From: Gammaproteobacteria bacterium
GTDB taxonomy: Bacteria > Pseudomonadota > Gammaproteobacteria > Enterobacterales > Kangiellaceae
NCBI GenBank assembly: GCA_013373545.1
Contig: JABXHQ010000037.1
Coordinates: 1-50,431 of the forward strand
DNA: 50,431 nucleotides
Direction: 5' to 3'
How positions within the stretch are numbered: the first letter of the stretch is position 1; each line of letters begins with the position of its first letter. A program made the translations under genes and the position numbers. The notes under the pieces were generated by a model. The model had not been told where the DNA came from, searched no databases, and saw only the letters and a program-made list of their open reading frames with translations. This document shows positions 25,426 to 35,268 of this stretch, piece by piece.

Positions 25426-26794
25426 GCCTTTGCAATTTAATCATCTAACCAGTTTAAAAGCCTGCCAACAGCGCATGCAAAGCGCGCCAGAGTTGCAAGT
25501 TGAAGGGCGCTTGACACGTATGGTGGGCTTAACCTTGGAAGCCGTTGGTTGTCAGGTCAATATTGGTGAGCGTTGTTTAGTAGCGACCCATCATGGCACG
25601 AAAGAACCAGCGGAAGTCGTCGGTTTTTCGGATGACAAAGTGTATTTGATGCCCATTGGTGATATTCAAGGCTTAGGGCCGGGAGCTAGTGTTATCCCTA
25701 CCGGTAAAACAGCGAGCGTAGCGGTTGGGGATGAGTTATTGGGGCGGGTGTTGGATGGCTTTGGTAACCCGCTAGATTTTGGTCCGCCACTGAATACTCG
25801 GTCTCATTACCCCATGCAAGGCAAGCCGATTAATCCGTTAAGACGACACCCGATTGAGTCCACATTGGATGTCGGGGTCGCAGCTATTAATGCATTATTA
25901 ACAGTCGGACGCGGACAGCGGATGGGATTGTTTGCCGGAAGCGGAGTCGGTAAATCGGTTCTCTTGGGCATGATGACGCGGTTTACTGCTGCTGATGTGA
26001 TTGTGGTGGGACTGATTGGCGAACGGGGACGTGAGGTTCAAGAATTTATTGATAACATTCTTGGTGAAAAAGGTCGCGAACGCGCGGTTGTGGTAGCGGT
26101 TCCAGCCGATAATTCGCCACTAATGCGTTTGCAAGGCGCGATGGTCGCGACCAGTATTGCAGAGTACTTTCGAGATCAAGGCAAAGATGTCTTGCTGCTT
26201 ATGGATTCTCTTACTCGATTTTGTCAGGCACAGCGAGAGATTGCTTTGGCGATTGGTGAGCCGCCGGCCACTAAGGGGTATCCACCGTCGGTATTTGCGA
26301 AATTACCACAGCTAGTTGAACGAGCCGGTAATGCTGAAAAAGGCGCTGGTTCAATTACTGCGTTTTACACGGTACTAGCGGAAGGCGATGATCAACAAGA
26401 TCCGATAGCTGATGCCGCACGAGCTATTCTCGATGGGCATGTCGTGCTGACACGAGACTTGGCCGATGAAGGCCACTATCCTGCTATTGATGTAGAGCAA
26501 TCGGTTAGTCGTGCCATTACGCAAATTTCGCAGCCTGAGCATTTGCTAAACGTGAAAACCTTTAAGCGACTATACTCAACCTATATGCGTAATCGCGACT
26601 TAATTAATATAGGTGCTTATGAAAAAGGTAGCGACAAGGAAATTGATGAGGCTATCGAGCTAATGCCAGCAATTCGCGCCTTTTTACAGCAAAATGTCGA
26701 TGAAAGCCGCACAATTGAGGAAAGTCTCGAAGGACTTGAATGGTTGGTCAATCAAATTCCACAGTCGCAACCCAACGCTATGAGTAGAACATGA
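25412..26794 (+). CDS. fliI: Flagellum-specific ATPase FliI
   Basis: FliI (460 aa from ATG 25412, with AGGGGA upstream) is the F1-beta-like ATPase of the type III export apparatus. Walker A is [11 protein letters not shown] with K181. Walker B is [11 protein letters not shown], and the family motif [18 protein letters not shown] follows. An alternative upstream in-frame start at 25361 would lie deep in fliH and is unlikely. It overlaps fliJ in an ATGA arrangement. Confidence 0.97.
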   Translation: MTSHKPLQFNHLTSLKACQQRMQSAPELQVEGRLTRMVGLTLEAVGCQVNIGERCLVATHHGTKEPAEVVGFSDDKVYLMPIGDIQGLGPGASVIPTGKTASVAVGDELLGRVLDGFGNPLDFGPPLNTRSHYPMQGKPINPLRRHPIESTLDVGVAAINALLTVGRGQRMGLFAGSGVGKSVLLGMMTRFTAADVIVVGLIGERGREVQEFIDNILGEKGRERAVVVAVPADNSPLMRLQGAMVATSIAEYFRDQGKDVLLLMDSLTRFCQAQREIALAIGEPPATKGYPPSVFAKLPQLVERAGNAEKGAGSITAFYTVLAEGDDQQDPIADAARAILDGHVVLTRDLADEGHYPAIDVEQSVSRAITQISQPEHLLNVKTFKRLYSTYMRNRDLINIGAYEKGSDKEIDEAIELMPAIRAFLQQNVDESRTIEESLEGLEWLVNQIPQSQPNAMSRT

Positions 26795-27237
26795 AGTCAG
26801 TATCGAAGCGGATAGAGCCAGTAAAAAAGGTCGCGTTGCAACAGGAGCAAAAGGCGGCGGATCGCTTGCATCAATCGCAAGCGGATTTTCAATCGGCGCA
26901 AGCGAAATTACACGAGCTCGTGCAATATCGCAGCGACTACTTAGCTGAATTTCAATTTCGTGCGCAAAAAGGCATGTCCGGTAGTCAACTGCAGCATTAC
27001 AAAACGTTTTTATCTCAACTTGAAAAAGCCATAAAAGCACAGCAAGAGCAAATTGCCCAATTACAAGGCCGTGTTACGGATAATCGACAACAATGGCAAG
27101 CGCAAAATCAACGTTCTCAAGCCGTCAATAAATACCAAGAAAAGCTAAAGCAACGTGAGCGAAATCATAGTGAACGACAGCAAGCTCGGGTGCTGGAAGA
27201 CGATTTTAACAATCTAACCACGGGTTCCAAACAGTAA
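26791..27237 (+). CDS. fliJ: Flagellar export protein FliJ
   Basis: FliJ (148 aa) is a small two-helix coiled-coil protein, rich in Gln, Lys and Glu, equivalent to the central stalk of the export ATPase. The segment [32 protein letters not shown] matches the family. In many relatives it is followed by fliK, but here about 11.7 kb of chemotaxis and signalling genes intervene. Confidence 0.93.
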   Translation: MKSVSKRIEPVKKVALQQEQKAADRLHQSQADFQSAQAKLHELVQYRSDYLAEFQFRAQKGMSGSQLQHYKTFLSQLEKAIKAQQEQIAQLQGRVTDNRQQWQAQNQRSQAVNKYQEKLKQRERNHSERQQARVLEDDFNNLTTGSKQ

Positions 27238-27292
27238 ACTGCGCACAATACTCAGGCACGTCTGACGGATTTAATATATTCAACGCGAATCT

Positions 27293-27321
27293 TTAGCATT
27301 TTTTTTTCTATCTGCTATAAC
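27293..27321 (+). promoter_or_regulatory. Sigma-70 type promoter of the chemotaxis cluster
   Basis: TTAGCA (27293-27298), 17 nt, then TATAAC (27316-27321) in the 119-nt gap before the STAS gene. Predicted start near 27328. It suggests that the chemotaxis cluster can be expressed apart from fliEFGHIJ. I see no terminator after fliJ. Confidence 0.45.
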
Positions 27322-27356
27322 CATAGTATCTAAAAGAACTTATTAATAGGATGCCT

Positions 27357-27659
27357 ATGACAGTCAAAGCCTCTTTTGCCTGTGGTAGCGAGTTAAATAT
27401 TCAAAGCGCGGATAAACTAAAAGCACGCCTACTGAAAACACTGGAAAAAGATGTTGAGCAATTTGTGCTTAACGCCAGCAAAGTAGAGCGCGTCGATAGC
27501 GCGGGTCTGCAATTATTAGCTGCCTTTATTCGAGAAGTTGTTGCCCGCGGAGCCGTGGTGCAATGGCAAAAGCCGAATGACACATTTCTAAATGCGACCA
27601 AACTTTTGGGCATGAATAGTGCGCTGCAATTATCTTTACAAGGGGGAGAGGTAGTATGA
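27357..27659 (+). CDS. STAS-domain protein at the head of the chemotaxis cluster
   Basis: A 100-aa stand-alone STAS domain (start ATG 27357 with TAGGA five nt upstream; ATG 27351 is too close to that site). The signature loop reads VDSAGLQLLAAF with S48. The position that is the phosphorylated Ser in SpoIIAA-type proteins (D-S-S-G) is Ala here, so canonical partner-switch phosphorylation looks unlikely. It overlaps cheY in an ATGA arrangement. Role unknown; possibly a scaffold or non-phosphorylated partner of the chemosensory proteins. Confidence 0.88.
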   Translation: MTVKASFACGSELNIQSADKLKARLLKTLEKDVEQFVLNASKVERVDSAGLQLLAAFIREVVARGAVVQWQKPNDTFLNATKLLGMNSALQLSLQGGEVV

Positions 27660-28018
27660 CTAAGATTCTAGCCGTAGATGACTCGAGTTCGATGAGACAA
27701 ATGGTGTCATTTACTTTAAAGAGTGCTGGTTTCGATGTGGATGATGCCCCAGACGGACAACAGGCGTTAAAGTTGGCGCAAAGCAATCAATACGATGTTG
27801 TTATTTCTGATGTCAATATGCCGGTGATGGATGGCATTACATTGGTAAAAAATCTACGTCAAATGGGTAATTACAAATTCACTCCTATCTTAATGTTAAC
27901 CACTGAGTCTGCTGGAGACAAAAAAATGGAAGGCAAGCAAGCCGGAGCGACTGGATGGATCGTCAAGCCATTTAATCCCGATCAACTGGTTGCGACGGTA
28001 AATAAGGTATTAGGATAG
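27656..28018 (+). CDS. cheY: CheY-type response regulator
   Basis: A 120-aa single-domain receiver with the acidic pair in AVDDSSSMRQMV, phospho-acceptor D52 (VVISDVNMPVMDG), Thr in MLTTES and Lys in VKPFNPDQ. It pairs with cheA 44 nt downstream. Whether it binds the FliM switch cannot be told from sequence. No cheZ is present in the window. Confidence 0.93.
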   Translation: MTKILAVDDSSSMRQMVSFTLKSAGFDVDDAPDGQQALKLAQSNQYDVVISDVNMPVMDGITLVKNLRQMGNYKFTPILMLTTESAGDKKMEGKQAGATGWIVKPFNPDQLVATVNKVLG

Positions 28019-28061
28019 ATCACTAGCCAATTAGCAATCGTTAAATACGGGCGCGAGAAAG

Positions 28062-30203
28062 ATGAGTATAGACTTAAGTCAGTTTCATCAAGTGTTCTTC
28101 GAAGAAAGCTTCGATGGTCTGGAAGTTATGGAGCAAAACCTGCTTGGGTTAGATCCTAAACAATATGACCCGGAAGTTGTGAATACTATTTTTCGCGCTG
28201 CCCACTCGATAAAAGGTGGCAGTGCAACGTTCCATTTCTCGAGCGTCGCCGAGTTTACCCATATCTTAGAGACCTTGCTCGACCAAATGCGCAACGGCCA
28301 GCGAGAAGTTAGCGCCCATTTAGTCGATCTATTGTTGCAGTCGGTCGATTGTCTGCGCCAAATGCTCACTCGATTGCAAGATAATCAACCGGTTGATCGG
28401 CGCGAGTATGCGGAATTAGAAGCAAAGCTTGAAAACGAAATCGGTGGAGAACAGACCGCGAGCGCCAAAGTGGCTGAAGCCAATGTCGATGAGAATATCG
28501 ATGAGAATATTGAAGAGCAACAAGATATGGCTTGGTTTATCGAGTTTATCCCTGAACGTCAAATCTTACAAACTGGGAACGAGCCGCTGCGCATGTTTCG
28601 CGAGCTTGCTCTGTTGGGAGAAGTATTAGTCGTCGCCAACACCGATGAACTTCCCAATGTTGCTGAAATGGATGAAACCTTATGCTATTCGAGCTGGAGA
28701 ATTGCGGTACTTGCTGACGTCGAAGAATCAGCAATACGTGAGGTTTTTGAATGGGTTTCCGATGAATGCGAACTGGTTGTTAAACGTGAAAGTGAAGCCA
28801 AGGTGCGGGCTCGGCTTGCGAGCCATGATTCAACCGCGTCACAACCTACTTTGGATGGTCAAGCCGCGACGAGTTCAGAAGAAGAGGTTGCTGATGAATC
28901 TGCTGAGCCTATTGAAGATTCCACTCCGACGCAAGATTTAACACTGCCAAACCAAAAAGATGTGCAAGGAACCGCGACGAGTAACAAGGCTGCACCGGTT
29001 GCCACCAGTGGTAGCTCTATCCGAGTCTCAATTGATAAAGTGGATAGCTTGATTAACTTGGTTGGCGAACTCGTCATCACCCAGTCGATGCTAGGGCAAA
29101 TGGGTGAGGACTTCAATATCAAAAAGCTCGAGCGATTACGCGAGGGTTTAATTCAACTCGAACAAAATACCCGCGAATTGCAAGAAAGTGTCATGCAGAT
29201 TCGAATGTTACCCATCAGTTTTATCTTTAATCGATTTCCGCGCATGATTCGCGATTTATCCAGTCGACTCAGTAAAAAGGTTGAACTGGAAATAATTGGG
29301 GAAACTACCGAGCTAGATAAAACCGTCATGGAACAAATTGGTGATCCATTGGTTCACTTAGTTAGAAATTCTCTCGATCATGGAATTGAAGCACCAGAAG
29401 TTCGGCGAGCCAATGGCAAACCGGAGCAAGGAAAAGTTAGCCTGAACGCGTTTCATCAAGGCGGCAATATTGTAATTGAAATTATTGACGATGGTGCCGG
29501 CATTAATACCGAGAAAGTTCAGGCAAAAGCGATTGAGCGAGGATTGATTAGTGAAACAGCTGAGCTAGCTGATGAAGATATCCATCAATTGATTTTTGAA
29601 CCGGGTTTTTCAACAGCAGAACAGATATCGGATGTCTCAGGACGCGGTGTTGGGATGGATGTAGTAAAGAAAAATATTCAATCACTCGGAGGAACCGTTG
29701 AGGTTCGCTCGGAGCAAGGAGAAGGGAGTACCTTTACCATTCGCTTACCGCTGACGTTAGCTATTCTCGATGGGCAGTTGATTCGTGTAGGCTCGCAGAT
29801 TTATGTCGTTCCATTAACATCTATTGTTGAGTCAATTCAAATTAAGAGTAATGAAGTAGTCAGTCTTGCTGGAAATTTTGATGTTTATAAGCTTCGCGAA
29901 GACCATGTGCCTATTCTACGTTTGTACGAAACTTTTTCGGTAAAGGCTGATTTTACCGATTACAGCGAAACCGTGTTGGTTGTGGTTGAAGTTGGCGGTA
30001 AGAAAATTGGCTTTATGGTTGATGAGCTGCTCGCTCAACAACAAGTCGTAATTAAAAGCTTGGAAACTAATTTTATAGCCGTGGAAGGAATATCGGGTGC
30101 TACAATTTTAGGTGATGGTAAAGTTGCTTTAATACTTGATATCACCGGTATGCTTAAGCGTTTGAATTATCAGAAATCCTCTAAGAAAGGGCTAGCTGCA
30201 TGA
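28062..30203 (+). CDS. cheA: Chemotaxis histidine kinase CheA
   Basis: CheA (713 aa) has the domains in order: HPt with phospho-acceptor H48 (AAHSIKGGSATFHF), a variable region of about 200 residues with an acidic low-complexity linker (residues 245-310), dimerisation helices (VDSLINLVGELVITQSML), HATPase (VRNSLDHGIEAPEVR, GRGVGMDVV), and a CheW-like domain at the end (LAILDGQLIRVGSQIYVVP). It phosphorylates CheY and CheB in the cytoplasm in complex with receptors and CheW. It overlaps the first cheW by 4 nt. Confidence 0.96.
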   Translation: MSIDLSQFHQVFFEESFDGLEVMEQNLLGLDPKQYDPEVVNTIFRAAHSIKGGSATFHFSSVAEFTHILETLLDQMRNGQREVSAHLVDLLLQSVDCLRQMLTRLQDNQPVDRREYAELEAKLENEIGGEQTASAKVAEANVDENIDENIEEQQDMAWFIEFIPERQILQTGNEPLRMFRELALLGEVLVVANTDELPNVAEMDETLCYSSWRIAVLADVEESAIREVFEWVSDECELVVKRESEAKVRARLASHDSTASQPTLDGQAATSSEEEVADESAEPIEDSTPTQDLTLPNQKDVQGTATSNKAAPVATSGSSIRVSIDKVDSLINLVGELVITQSMLGQMGEDFNIKKLERLREGLIQLEQNTRELQESVMQIRMLPISFIFNRFPRMIRDLSSRLSKKVELEIIGETTELDKTVMEQIGDPLVHLVRNSLDHGIEAPEVRRANGKPEQGKVSLNAFHQGGNIVIEIIDDGAGINTEKVQAKAIERGLISETAELADEDIHQLIFEPGFSTAEQISDVSGRGVGMDVVKKNIQSLGGTVEVRSEQGEGSTFTIRLPLTLAILDGQLIRVGSQIYVVPLTSIVESIQIKSNEVVSLAGNFDVYKLREDHVPILRLYETFSVKADFTDYSETVLVVVEVGGKKIGFMVDELLAQQQVVIKSLETNFIAVEGISGATILGDGKVALILDITGMLKRLNYQKSSKKGLAA

Positions 30204-30751
30204 GCGACGTTGAAATGGATAGCCTACCGATTGAGATCGAGTATAACGAGGATCAACAGCTCGAAGACCTCGGTGCAGAGTTTCTTGGGTTTGACTTGCA
30301 AGGTGAAACCTATTGCGTCGATATTTTATCTGTGAAAGAAATTCGTGGGTGGACTGAACCAACACTATTGCCAAATGCGCCCAGTTACGTGAAAGGTATT
30401 ATTAATATACGTGGTGATATCGTGCCTATTATCGATATTCGAGAGCGCTATGGAATGGACCATTCTGCTTATACCAAATCGACGGTAATTATGATTTTGA
30501 GTGTAATGGAAGGTAATCGTCAGAGAGTAATGGGGCTTGTTGTTGATGCAGTCAATGATGTGCTGAATATTAAAGCTGAGGAGATTAAAGATCCTCCGAA
30601 AAGTGGCCATAAGATCAGTGATGAGAACATTGAAGGATTATACAATGCAAATAATAAAGTTTATGTGATCTTATCGGTTTCATCACTACTCGATTTAACC
30701 GATATTGAATCGCACTATCGTAAGCAGTTTTCGTTGGAGAGTGTTGAATGA
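30200..30751 (+). CDS. cheW: CheW coupling protein 1
   Basis: CheW (183 aa) links receptors to CheA. It has an acidic N-terminal extension of about 27 residues, then the CheW fold: EFLGFDLQGETYCVDILSVKEIR, YVKGIINIRGDIVPIIDIRERYG. It forms the first of two tandem cheW genes joined by an ATGA overlap. Two different CheW proteins may allow distinct ring contacts in the array. Confidence 0.94.
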   Translation: MSDVEMDSLPIEIEYNEDQQLEDLGAEFLGFDLQGETYCVDILSVKEIRGWTEPTLLPNAPSYVKGIINIRGDIVPIIDIRERYGMDHSAYTKSTVIMILSVMEGNRQRVMGLVVDAVNDVLNIKAEEIKDPPKSGHKISDENIEGLYNANNKVYVILSVSSLLDLTDIESHYRKQFSLESVE

Positions 30752-31221
30752 GTAAACCTATCCAGCAGTATTTATCCTTTGAACTCGATGAAAATGAGTA
30801 TGCAATTAGTATTTTGCGTATTCAAGAAATTCGCGGCTACGAAAAAACTAAAGCGCTACCGAATGCGCAAAAGTATATTGTCGGTGTGATTAATCTTCGT
30901 GGTTCGGTGATCCCGATTATCGATTTGCGAGTGCGTTTTGGCATCGAGAAGAAAAGTTACTCTGCTACTACCGTTGTCATAATCGTGCATATTAAATTTA
31001 ATGGACGATATCGAAAAGTGGGATTGATCGTAGATGGTGTCAATGAAGTATATGATGTTAATGATAGTGATATTCAAGAGTGCACCGACATAATGCAAAA
31101 TATTGATCTTAAATTCATTAAAGGTATAACAGCGCTTGATGAAAAAATGGTCACCATTATCGATCTCGATAAAGTGTTTGATTTTAAGGATATTGAACAA
31201 GTGATGGCGCCAACGCAATAA
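30748..31221 (+). CDS. cheW: CheW coupling protein 2
   Basis: A second CheW (157 aa) that begins QQYLSFELDENEYAISILRIQEIRGY and contains YIVGVINLRGSVIPIIDLRVRFG. It lacks the acidic N-terminal extension of copy 1 and differs clearly in sequence, so it is not a recent duplicate. It is followed 51 nt later by the receptor gene. Confidence 0.94.
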   Translation: MSKPIQQYLSFELDENEYAISILRIQEIRGYEKTKALPNAQKYIVGVINLRGSVIPIIDLRVRFGIEKKSYSATTVVIIVHIKFNGRYRKVGLIVDGVNEVYDVNDSDIQECTDIMQNIDLKFIKGITALDEKMVTIIDLDKVFDFKDIEQVMAPTQ

Positions 31222-31272
31222 GTCATTACTTGGTCTGTGAAAATTGATAGGTTTTAATTCTGGAGAGATACT

Positions 31273-33804
31273 ATGTTAGCTAAGTTATTTGGAAGCAATC
31301 AGGATGATGTCGGCGGTAGTAATATCGATTTAATGAAATCGTCTCTGGTGGATTTAACGACGGTTAACTTAATGATTGCCGACCTCTCTGGGAAAATTCT
31401 GTATATGAATGCTTCGGTTGAAGCTATGTTGCGCAACCGCGAAGCAAAGCTGAGAGAAGCACTGCCAAACTTTAGCGTTGATAAAATTGTCGGTAGTAAC
31501 TTTGCGCAATACCACAAGAACCCTGCTCATCAACAAGGCCTGTTATCAAATCCAGACAATCTGCCCTATGAAAGTGAGATCGAAGTTGCCGACCTTTCGT
31601 TTCGTTTGAAAGCCTTTGCGCTGAGAGATAGACAAGGTACTCATGTTGGTAACGCCGTGCAATGGGAAGATATTACTGAAAGTAAAAAGCGTGAAAGGGA
31701 AATAGGTCGCTTAGCATCTACGGTTGAAAACGCCACTGTGAATATTATGATGGCCGATAATGATGGCCATATAATGTATATGAATCCAGCGGTTGTAAGA
31801 ATGTTGAAAAGCCGCGAGCAACAGTTGCGAACGGTTATTTCAGACTTCTCAGTTGATAACTTAATTGGTCGCAGTTTCGATGCTTTTCATAAGAATCCAG
31901 CGCACCAAAAAAATCTTCTAGCGGATGAAAGTAAATTACCTTATACCTCCGAAATTACCGTTGCAGGGCTCGATTTTCGTTTAACCGCCTTTGCGCTGAA
32001 AGATAACGACGGTCAACGTATTGGAAGTTCGGTTCAGTGGGAGGATATTACTGAAGAAAAAATTGCTAATAAAGAAATTGGTCGGCTAACCTCCACTGTG
32101 GAGAATGCTACTGTCAATATTATGATGGCGGATAACGACTACTTCATTACGTATATGAACCCATCATTAATAACCACTCTCAAGCGCCGTGAATCGCAAC
32201 TTAGAAAGCAATTGCCTGGTTTTAGTGTCGATAAGTTGATCGGTATGAATATCGATGAGTTTCATAAAAATCCAAAGCACCAACGTACTCTTTTAGCGGA
32301 TGAAAGTAACTTACCGTTTCGTAGTGATATTGTGGTGGCTGGTATTAAATTTAGGCTCACTGCATTTCCATTAAAAGATAAAGATGGTAATCGTATTGGT
32401 AGCTGTGTGCAGTGGGAAGATTTGATGGCCGACGAAGAGTTTGCAAATTTCGCTGGGCAAATAAATGCAATCGGCAAATCAAATGCGGTGATTGAATTCA
32501 ATATGGACGGTACAATCATTACTGCTAATGATAATTTCTGCAGCACGATGGGCTATCGTCTCGATGAACTTCAGGGCAAGCATCATCGCATTTTTGTGGA
32601 AACCGAACTGGCTAATTCAACCGAGTATCAAAGTTTTTGGGATCGATTAGGTCGAGGGGAGTTTCAAAGTGGTGACTACAAACGGATCGCTAAAAATGGT
32701 GATGTCGTTTGGATTTCCGCATCTTATAATCCGATCCTTGATATGGATGGTAATCCTTTTAAAGTCGTAAAATATGCAACGAATGTTACTCCGCGAGTTA
32801 AAGCAGTTGAGCTTATTCGTGATGCGTTGCAATCACTTAGCCAAGGTGATCTGACTAAGCCAATTCAAGAGGCAATAGATTCAGATTTCGAGACCCTGAA
32901 GCTGGCGATGAACACCACTATTGAACGCCTGAATTCAATGGTTGTTTCGATTATCGAAGCCAGTAGCCATGTTTCAAGCTCGGCAAAAGAAATTTCTTTG
33001 GGTAATGCCGATTTAAGCCAGCGTACCGAAGAGCAAGCTTCCAGTTTAGAAGAGACGGCGTCCAGCATGGAGGAGTTTACCAGTACCGTTAGAGAAAATG
33101 CCTCTAATGCAAAGAACGCCTCTACTTTAGCGGATAACGCAAAAGAATTAGCTGAGAAGGGCGGCGTAGTGGTCGGCAAAACGGTTGAGGCGATGCAAGA
33201 GATTGAAGCCTCGTCCAAGAAAATCGCTGATATTATTAGCGTGATTGACGAAATTGCTTTTCAGACCAACTTGTTAGCGCTGAATGCTTCAGTTGAAGCT
33301 GCTCGAGCGGGCGATCAGGGTCGCGGTTTTGCGGTGGTTGCCGCTGAAGTAAGAAACCTAGCGCAACGCAGCGCCAACGCAGCTAAGGAAATTAAGGAGC
33401 TTATCCAAGACAGTGTAACGAAAGTCGCCGATGGTAGTAAGTTAGTGGCAGAATCGGGTAATACTCTCCAGGATATTGTTGGGTCGGTCGCCGATGTTTC
33501 GAAAATTATCAATGACATTGATAATGCATCGCAAGAACAAGCGTCGGGAATTGAGCAGGTAAATGAAGCGATCGGTCAAATGGATGAAATGACACAGCAA
33601 AATGCTGCATTGGTAGAAGAGGCTGCTGCATCCGCAGAATCTTTAGAAGAGCAAAGTGCTAATTTATTGGAGATGATGAAATACTTTAATACCGGTGACG
33701 ATGCGGTAGGAAGCAAAGGTCTGAAGTCGCCAATTAAGCGCAATAATGTTCCTGCAAAAGATACTTCATTCCGCGACTCAGATGATGAGTGGGAAGAGTT
33801 TTAA
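31273..33804 (+). CDS. Soluble chemoreceptor with tandem PAS domains
   Basis: Methyl-accepting protein of 843 aa without any membrane segment. Three nearly repeated PAS units (about residues 20, 145 and 270 onward, period 125) each hold a pattern like [14 protein letters not shown], FSVDxLIG and FHKNPAHQ. A different fourth PAS follows (about 389-510), then a short HAMP-like linker and the signalling hairpin (about 560-810) with tip [28 protein letters not shown]. The C-terminus is EWEEF, matching the xWxxF pentapeptide that tethers CheR/CheB in enterics. Ligand unknown; redox, heme or small-molecule sensing is possible. Confidence 0.94.
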   Translation: MLAKLFGSNQDDVGGSNIDLMKSSLVDLTTVNLMIADLSGKILYMNASVEAMLRNREAKLREALPNFSVDKIVGSNFAQYHKNPAHQQGLLSNPDNLPYESEIEVADLSFRLKAFALRDRQGTHVGNAVQWEDITESKKREREIGRLASTVENATVNIMMADNDGHIMYMNPAVVRMLKSREQQLRTVISDFSVDNLIGRSFDAFHKNPAHQKNLLADESKLPYTSEITVAGLDFRLTAFALKDNDGQRIGSSVQWEDITEEKIANKEIGRLTSTVENATVNIMMADNDYFITYMNPSLITTLKRRESQLRKQLPGFSVDKLIGMNIDEFHKNPKHQRTLLADESNLPFRSDIVVAGIKFRLTAFPLKDKDGNRIGSCVQWEDLMADEEFANFAGQINAIGKSNAVIEFNMDGTIITANDNFCSTMGYRLDELQGKHHRIFVETELANSTEYQSFWDRLGRGEFQSGDYKRIAKNGDVVWISASYNPILDMDGNPFKVVKYATNVTPRVKAVELIRDALQSLSQGDLTKPIQEAIDSDFETLKLAMNTTIERLNSMVVSIIEASSHVSSSAKEISLGNADLSQRTEEQASSLEETASSMEEFTSTVRENASNAKNASTLADNAKELAEKGGVVVGKTVEAMQEIEASSKKIADIISVIDEIAFQTNLLALNASVEAARAGDQGRGFAVVAAEVRNLAQRSANAAKEIKELIQDSVTKVADGSKLVAESGNTLQDIVGSVADVSKIINDIDNASQEQASGIEQVNEAIGQMDEMTQQNAALVEEAAASAESLEEQSANLLEMMKYFNTGDDAVGSKGLKSPIKRNNVPAKDTSFRDSDDEWEEF

Positions 33805-33811
33805 TTAAAGC

Positions 33812-34630
33812 ATGAGTAAGGAGTTTCTGTTTACTCGTGAAGATTTCAAACAAGTACAGAAAATTGTGTTTGATAATGCGGGTATTAAGTTAAGCGACCA
33901 TAAGTTTGAAATGGTTTATGGTCGCCTTGCTCGGCGTTTACGCGCAACAGGGATCCGCTCTGTTAACGAGTATTTAGACTTTGCAAAGCAAGATGAACAA
34001 GAAACCATTCAGTTTACCAATGCTCTAACCACCAACCTCACTTATTTTTTTCGTGAATCACATCATTTTGAATTTATTGAAAGCAAAGTGGTGCCTCAGG
34101 TCATTGATAGCAATAAGTCCACTAAAAAGGTACGGATATGGAGTGCCGGATGTAGTAGCGGCGAAGAGCCTTACTCAATTGCTTATTCGATAAGAAATTT
34201 AATTAAAAATCAATCATCGTGGGACATTAAAATTTTAGCGACCGATTTGGATACTGAAGTTCTTAAGAAAGCAAAGAATGGCATTTATATTTCCGAACGC
34301 ATTGAGTCTATGTCAGCCGATCAACGGCAATCATTGTTTAACAAAACGCCAAGTGGCTACTGTGTAAAGGACGATTGGCGCCGTTACATTTTCTTCAAGC
34401 AATTGAATTTGATGAATAGCTGGCCGATGCGAGGAAAGTTTGAGGTTATCTTTTGTCGCAATGTTTTGATTTATTTTGATCGTGATACCCAACAGAAGTT
34501 AATTGGTAGATTTAGAGAGTTATTGGCTCCGAATGGATATCTGATTCTCGGGCACTCCGAGTCGATCGGTGCGCAAGGTTCAAATTTTAAAGCACTGGGA
34601 AAAACAATATTTCAAAGGAGTAAAGGGTGA
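33812..34630 (+). CDS. cheR: Chemoreceptor methyltransferase CheR
   Basis: CheR (272 aa) methylates receptor glutamates using S-adenosylmethionine. The N-domain helix region has TNALTTNLTYFFRESHHFEF. The SAM site is VRIWSAGCSSGEEPYSIAY, followed by DIKILATDLDTEVLKKA and the FEVIFCRNVLIYFD motif. It lies 7 nt after the receptor gene and overlaps cheD (GTGA). Confidence 0.96.
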   Translation: MSKEFLFTREDFKQVQKIVFDNAGIKLSDHKFEMVYGRLARRLRATGIRSVNEYLDFAKQDEQETIQFTNALTTNLTYFFRESHHFEFIESKVVPQVIDSNKSTKKVRIWSAGCSSGEEPYSIAYSIRNLIKNQSSWDIKILATDLDTEVLKKAKNGIYISERIESMSADQRQSLFNKTPSGYCVKDDWRRYIFFKQLNLMNSWPMRGKFEVIFCRNVLIYFDRDTQQKLIGRFRELLAPNGYLILGHSESIGAQGSNFKALGKTIFQRSKG

Positions 34631-35268
34631 ATCCATTTAAAAAACCTGACTCTCCAAAAGTGTTAGCTGGATTCGAGAATATTAACCGATATTATGATCG
34701 GGCAAATCAAAAATATGCCGCTAAGATTAAGCCCGGTGAATATTATGTGTCCAGAGAAGATGAGCTGATTGTTACTGTTTTGGGTTCTTGTGTTTCTGCT
34801 TGTATTACCGATCGGGTTAATCAAATTGGCGGGATGAATCACTTTATGCTTCCAATAGTTCCGGGTAAGTCACAGGATGCTTTAAGTGTTACGAGTGAGT
34901 CGGCTCGCTACGGCAACTTTGCCATGGAGTTTTTAATTAATAATATTATTCGTAATGGCGGAGAGCGGCGTTATTTAGAGGTTAAGTTGTTTGGAGGCTC
35001 TAAGGTAATTAAGCGGATGTCTGATGTGGGTGAAAAAAACATACAGTTTATTTTAAAGTATGTTCAATCAGAAGCGCTTAATGTTTTGGCGAAAGATCTG
35101 GGTGGTGAAAGCCCACGTAAAGTGGTTTACAACCCAATGAATGGTGTAGTACGGATCAAAAAGCTACGTAGCTTACATAACGACACAATTATTCGACGTG
35201 AAGATGATTATCTTCATGAAATTGAGGGCGGTCAACAGTCCTCCGGAGCCATAGAGTTATTTGACTAA
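34627..35268 (+). CDS. cheD: Chemoreceptor glutamine deamidase CheD
   Basis: CheD (213 aa, GTG start inside the cheR stop region) deamidates receptor glutamines. The catalytic Cys and His are C55 in VLGSCVSACITD and H72 in GGMNHFMLP. It is somewhat longer than the common 160-200 aa form owing to an N-terminal segment. No cheC partner is present. It shares 1 nt with cheB (TAATG). Confidence 0.94.
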   Translation: MNPFKKPDSPKVLAGFENINRYYDRANQKYAAKIKPGEYYVSREDELIVTVLGSCVSACITDRVNQIGGMNHFMLPIVPGKSQDALSVTSESARYGNFAMEFLINNIIRNGGERRYLEVKLFGGSKVIKRMSDVGEKNIQFILKYVQSEALNVLAKDLGGESPRKVVYNPMNGVVRIKKLRSLHNDTIIRREDDYLHEIEGGQQSSGAIELFD

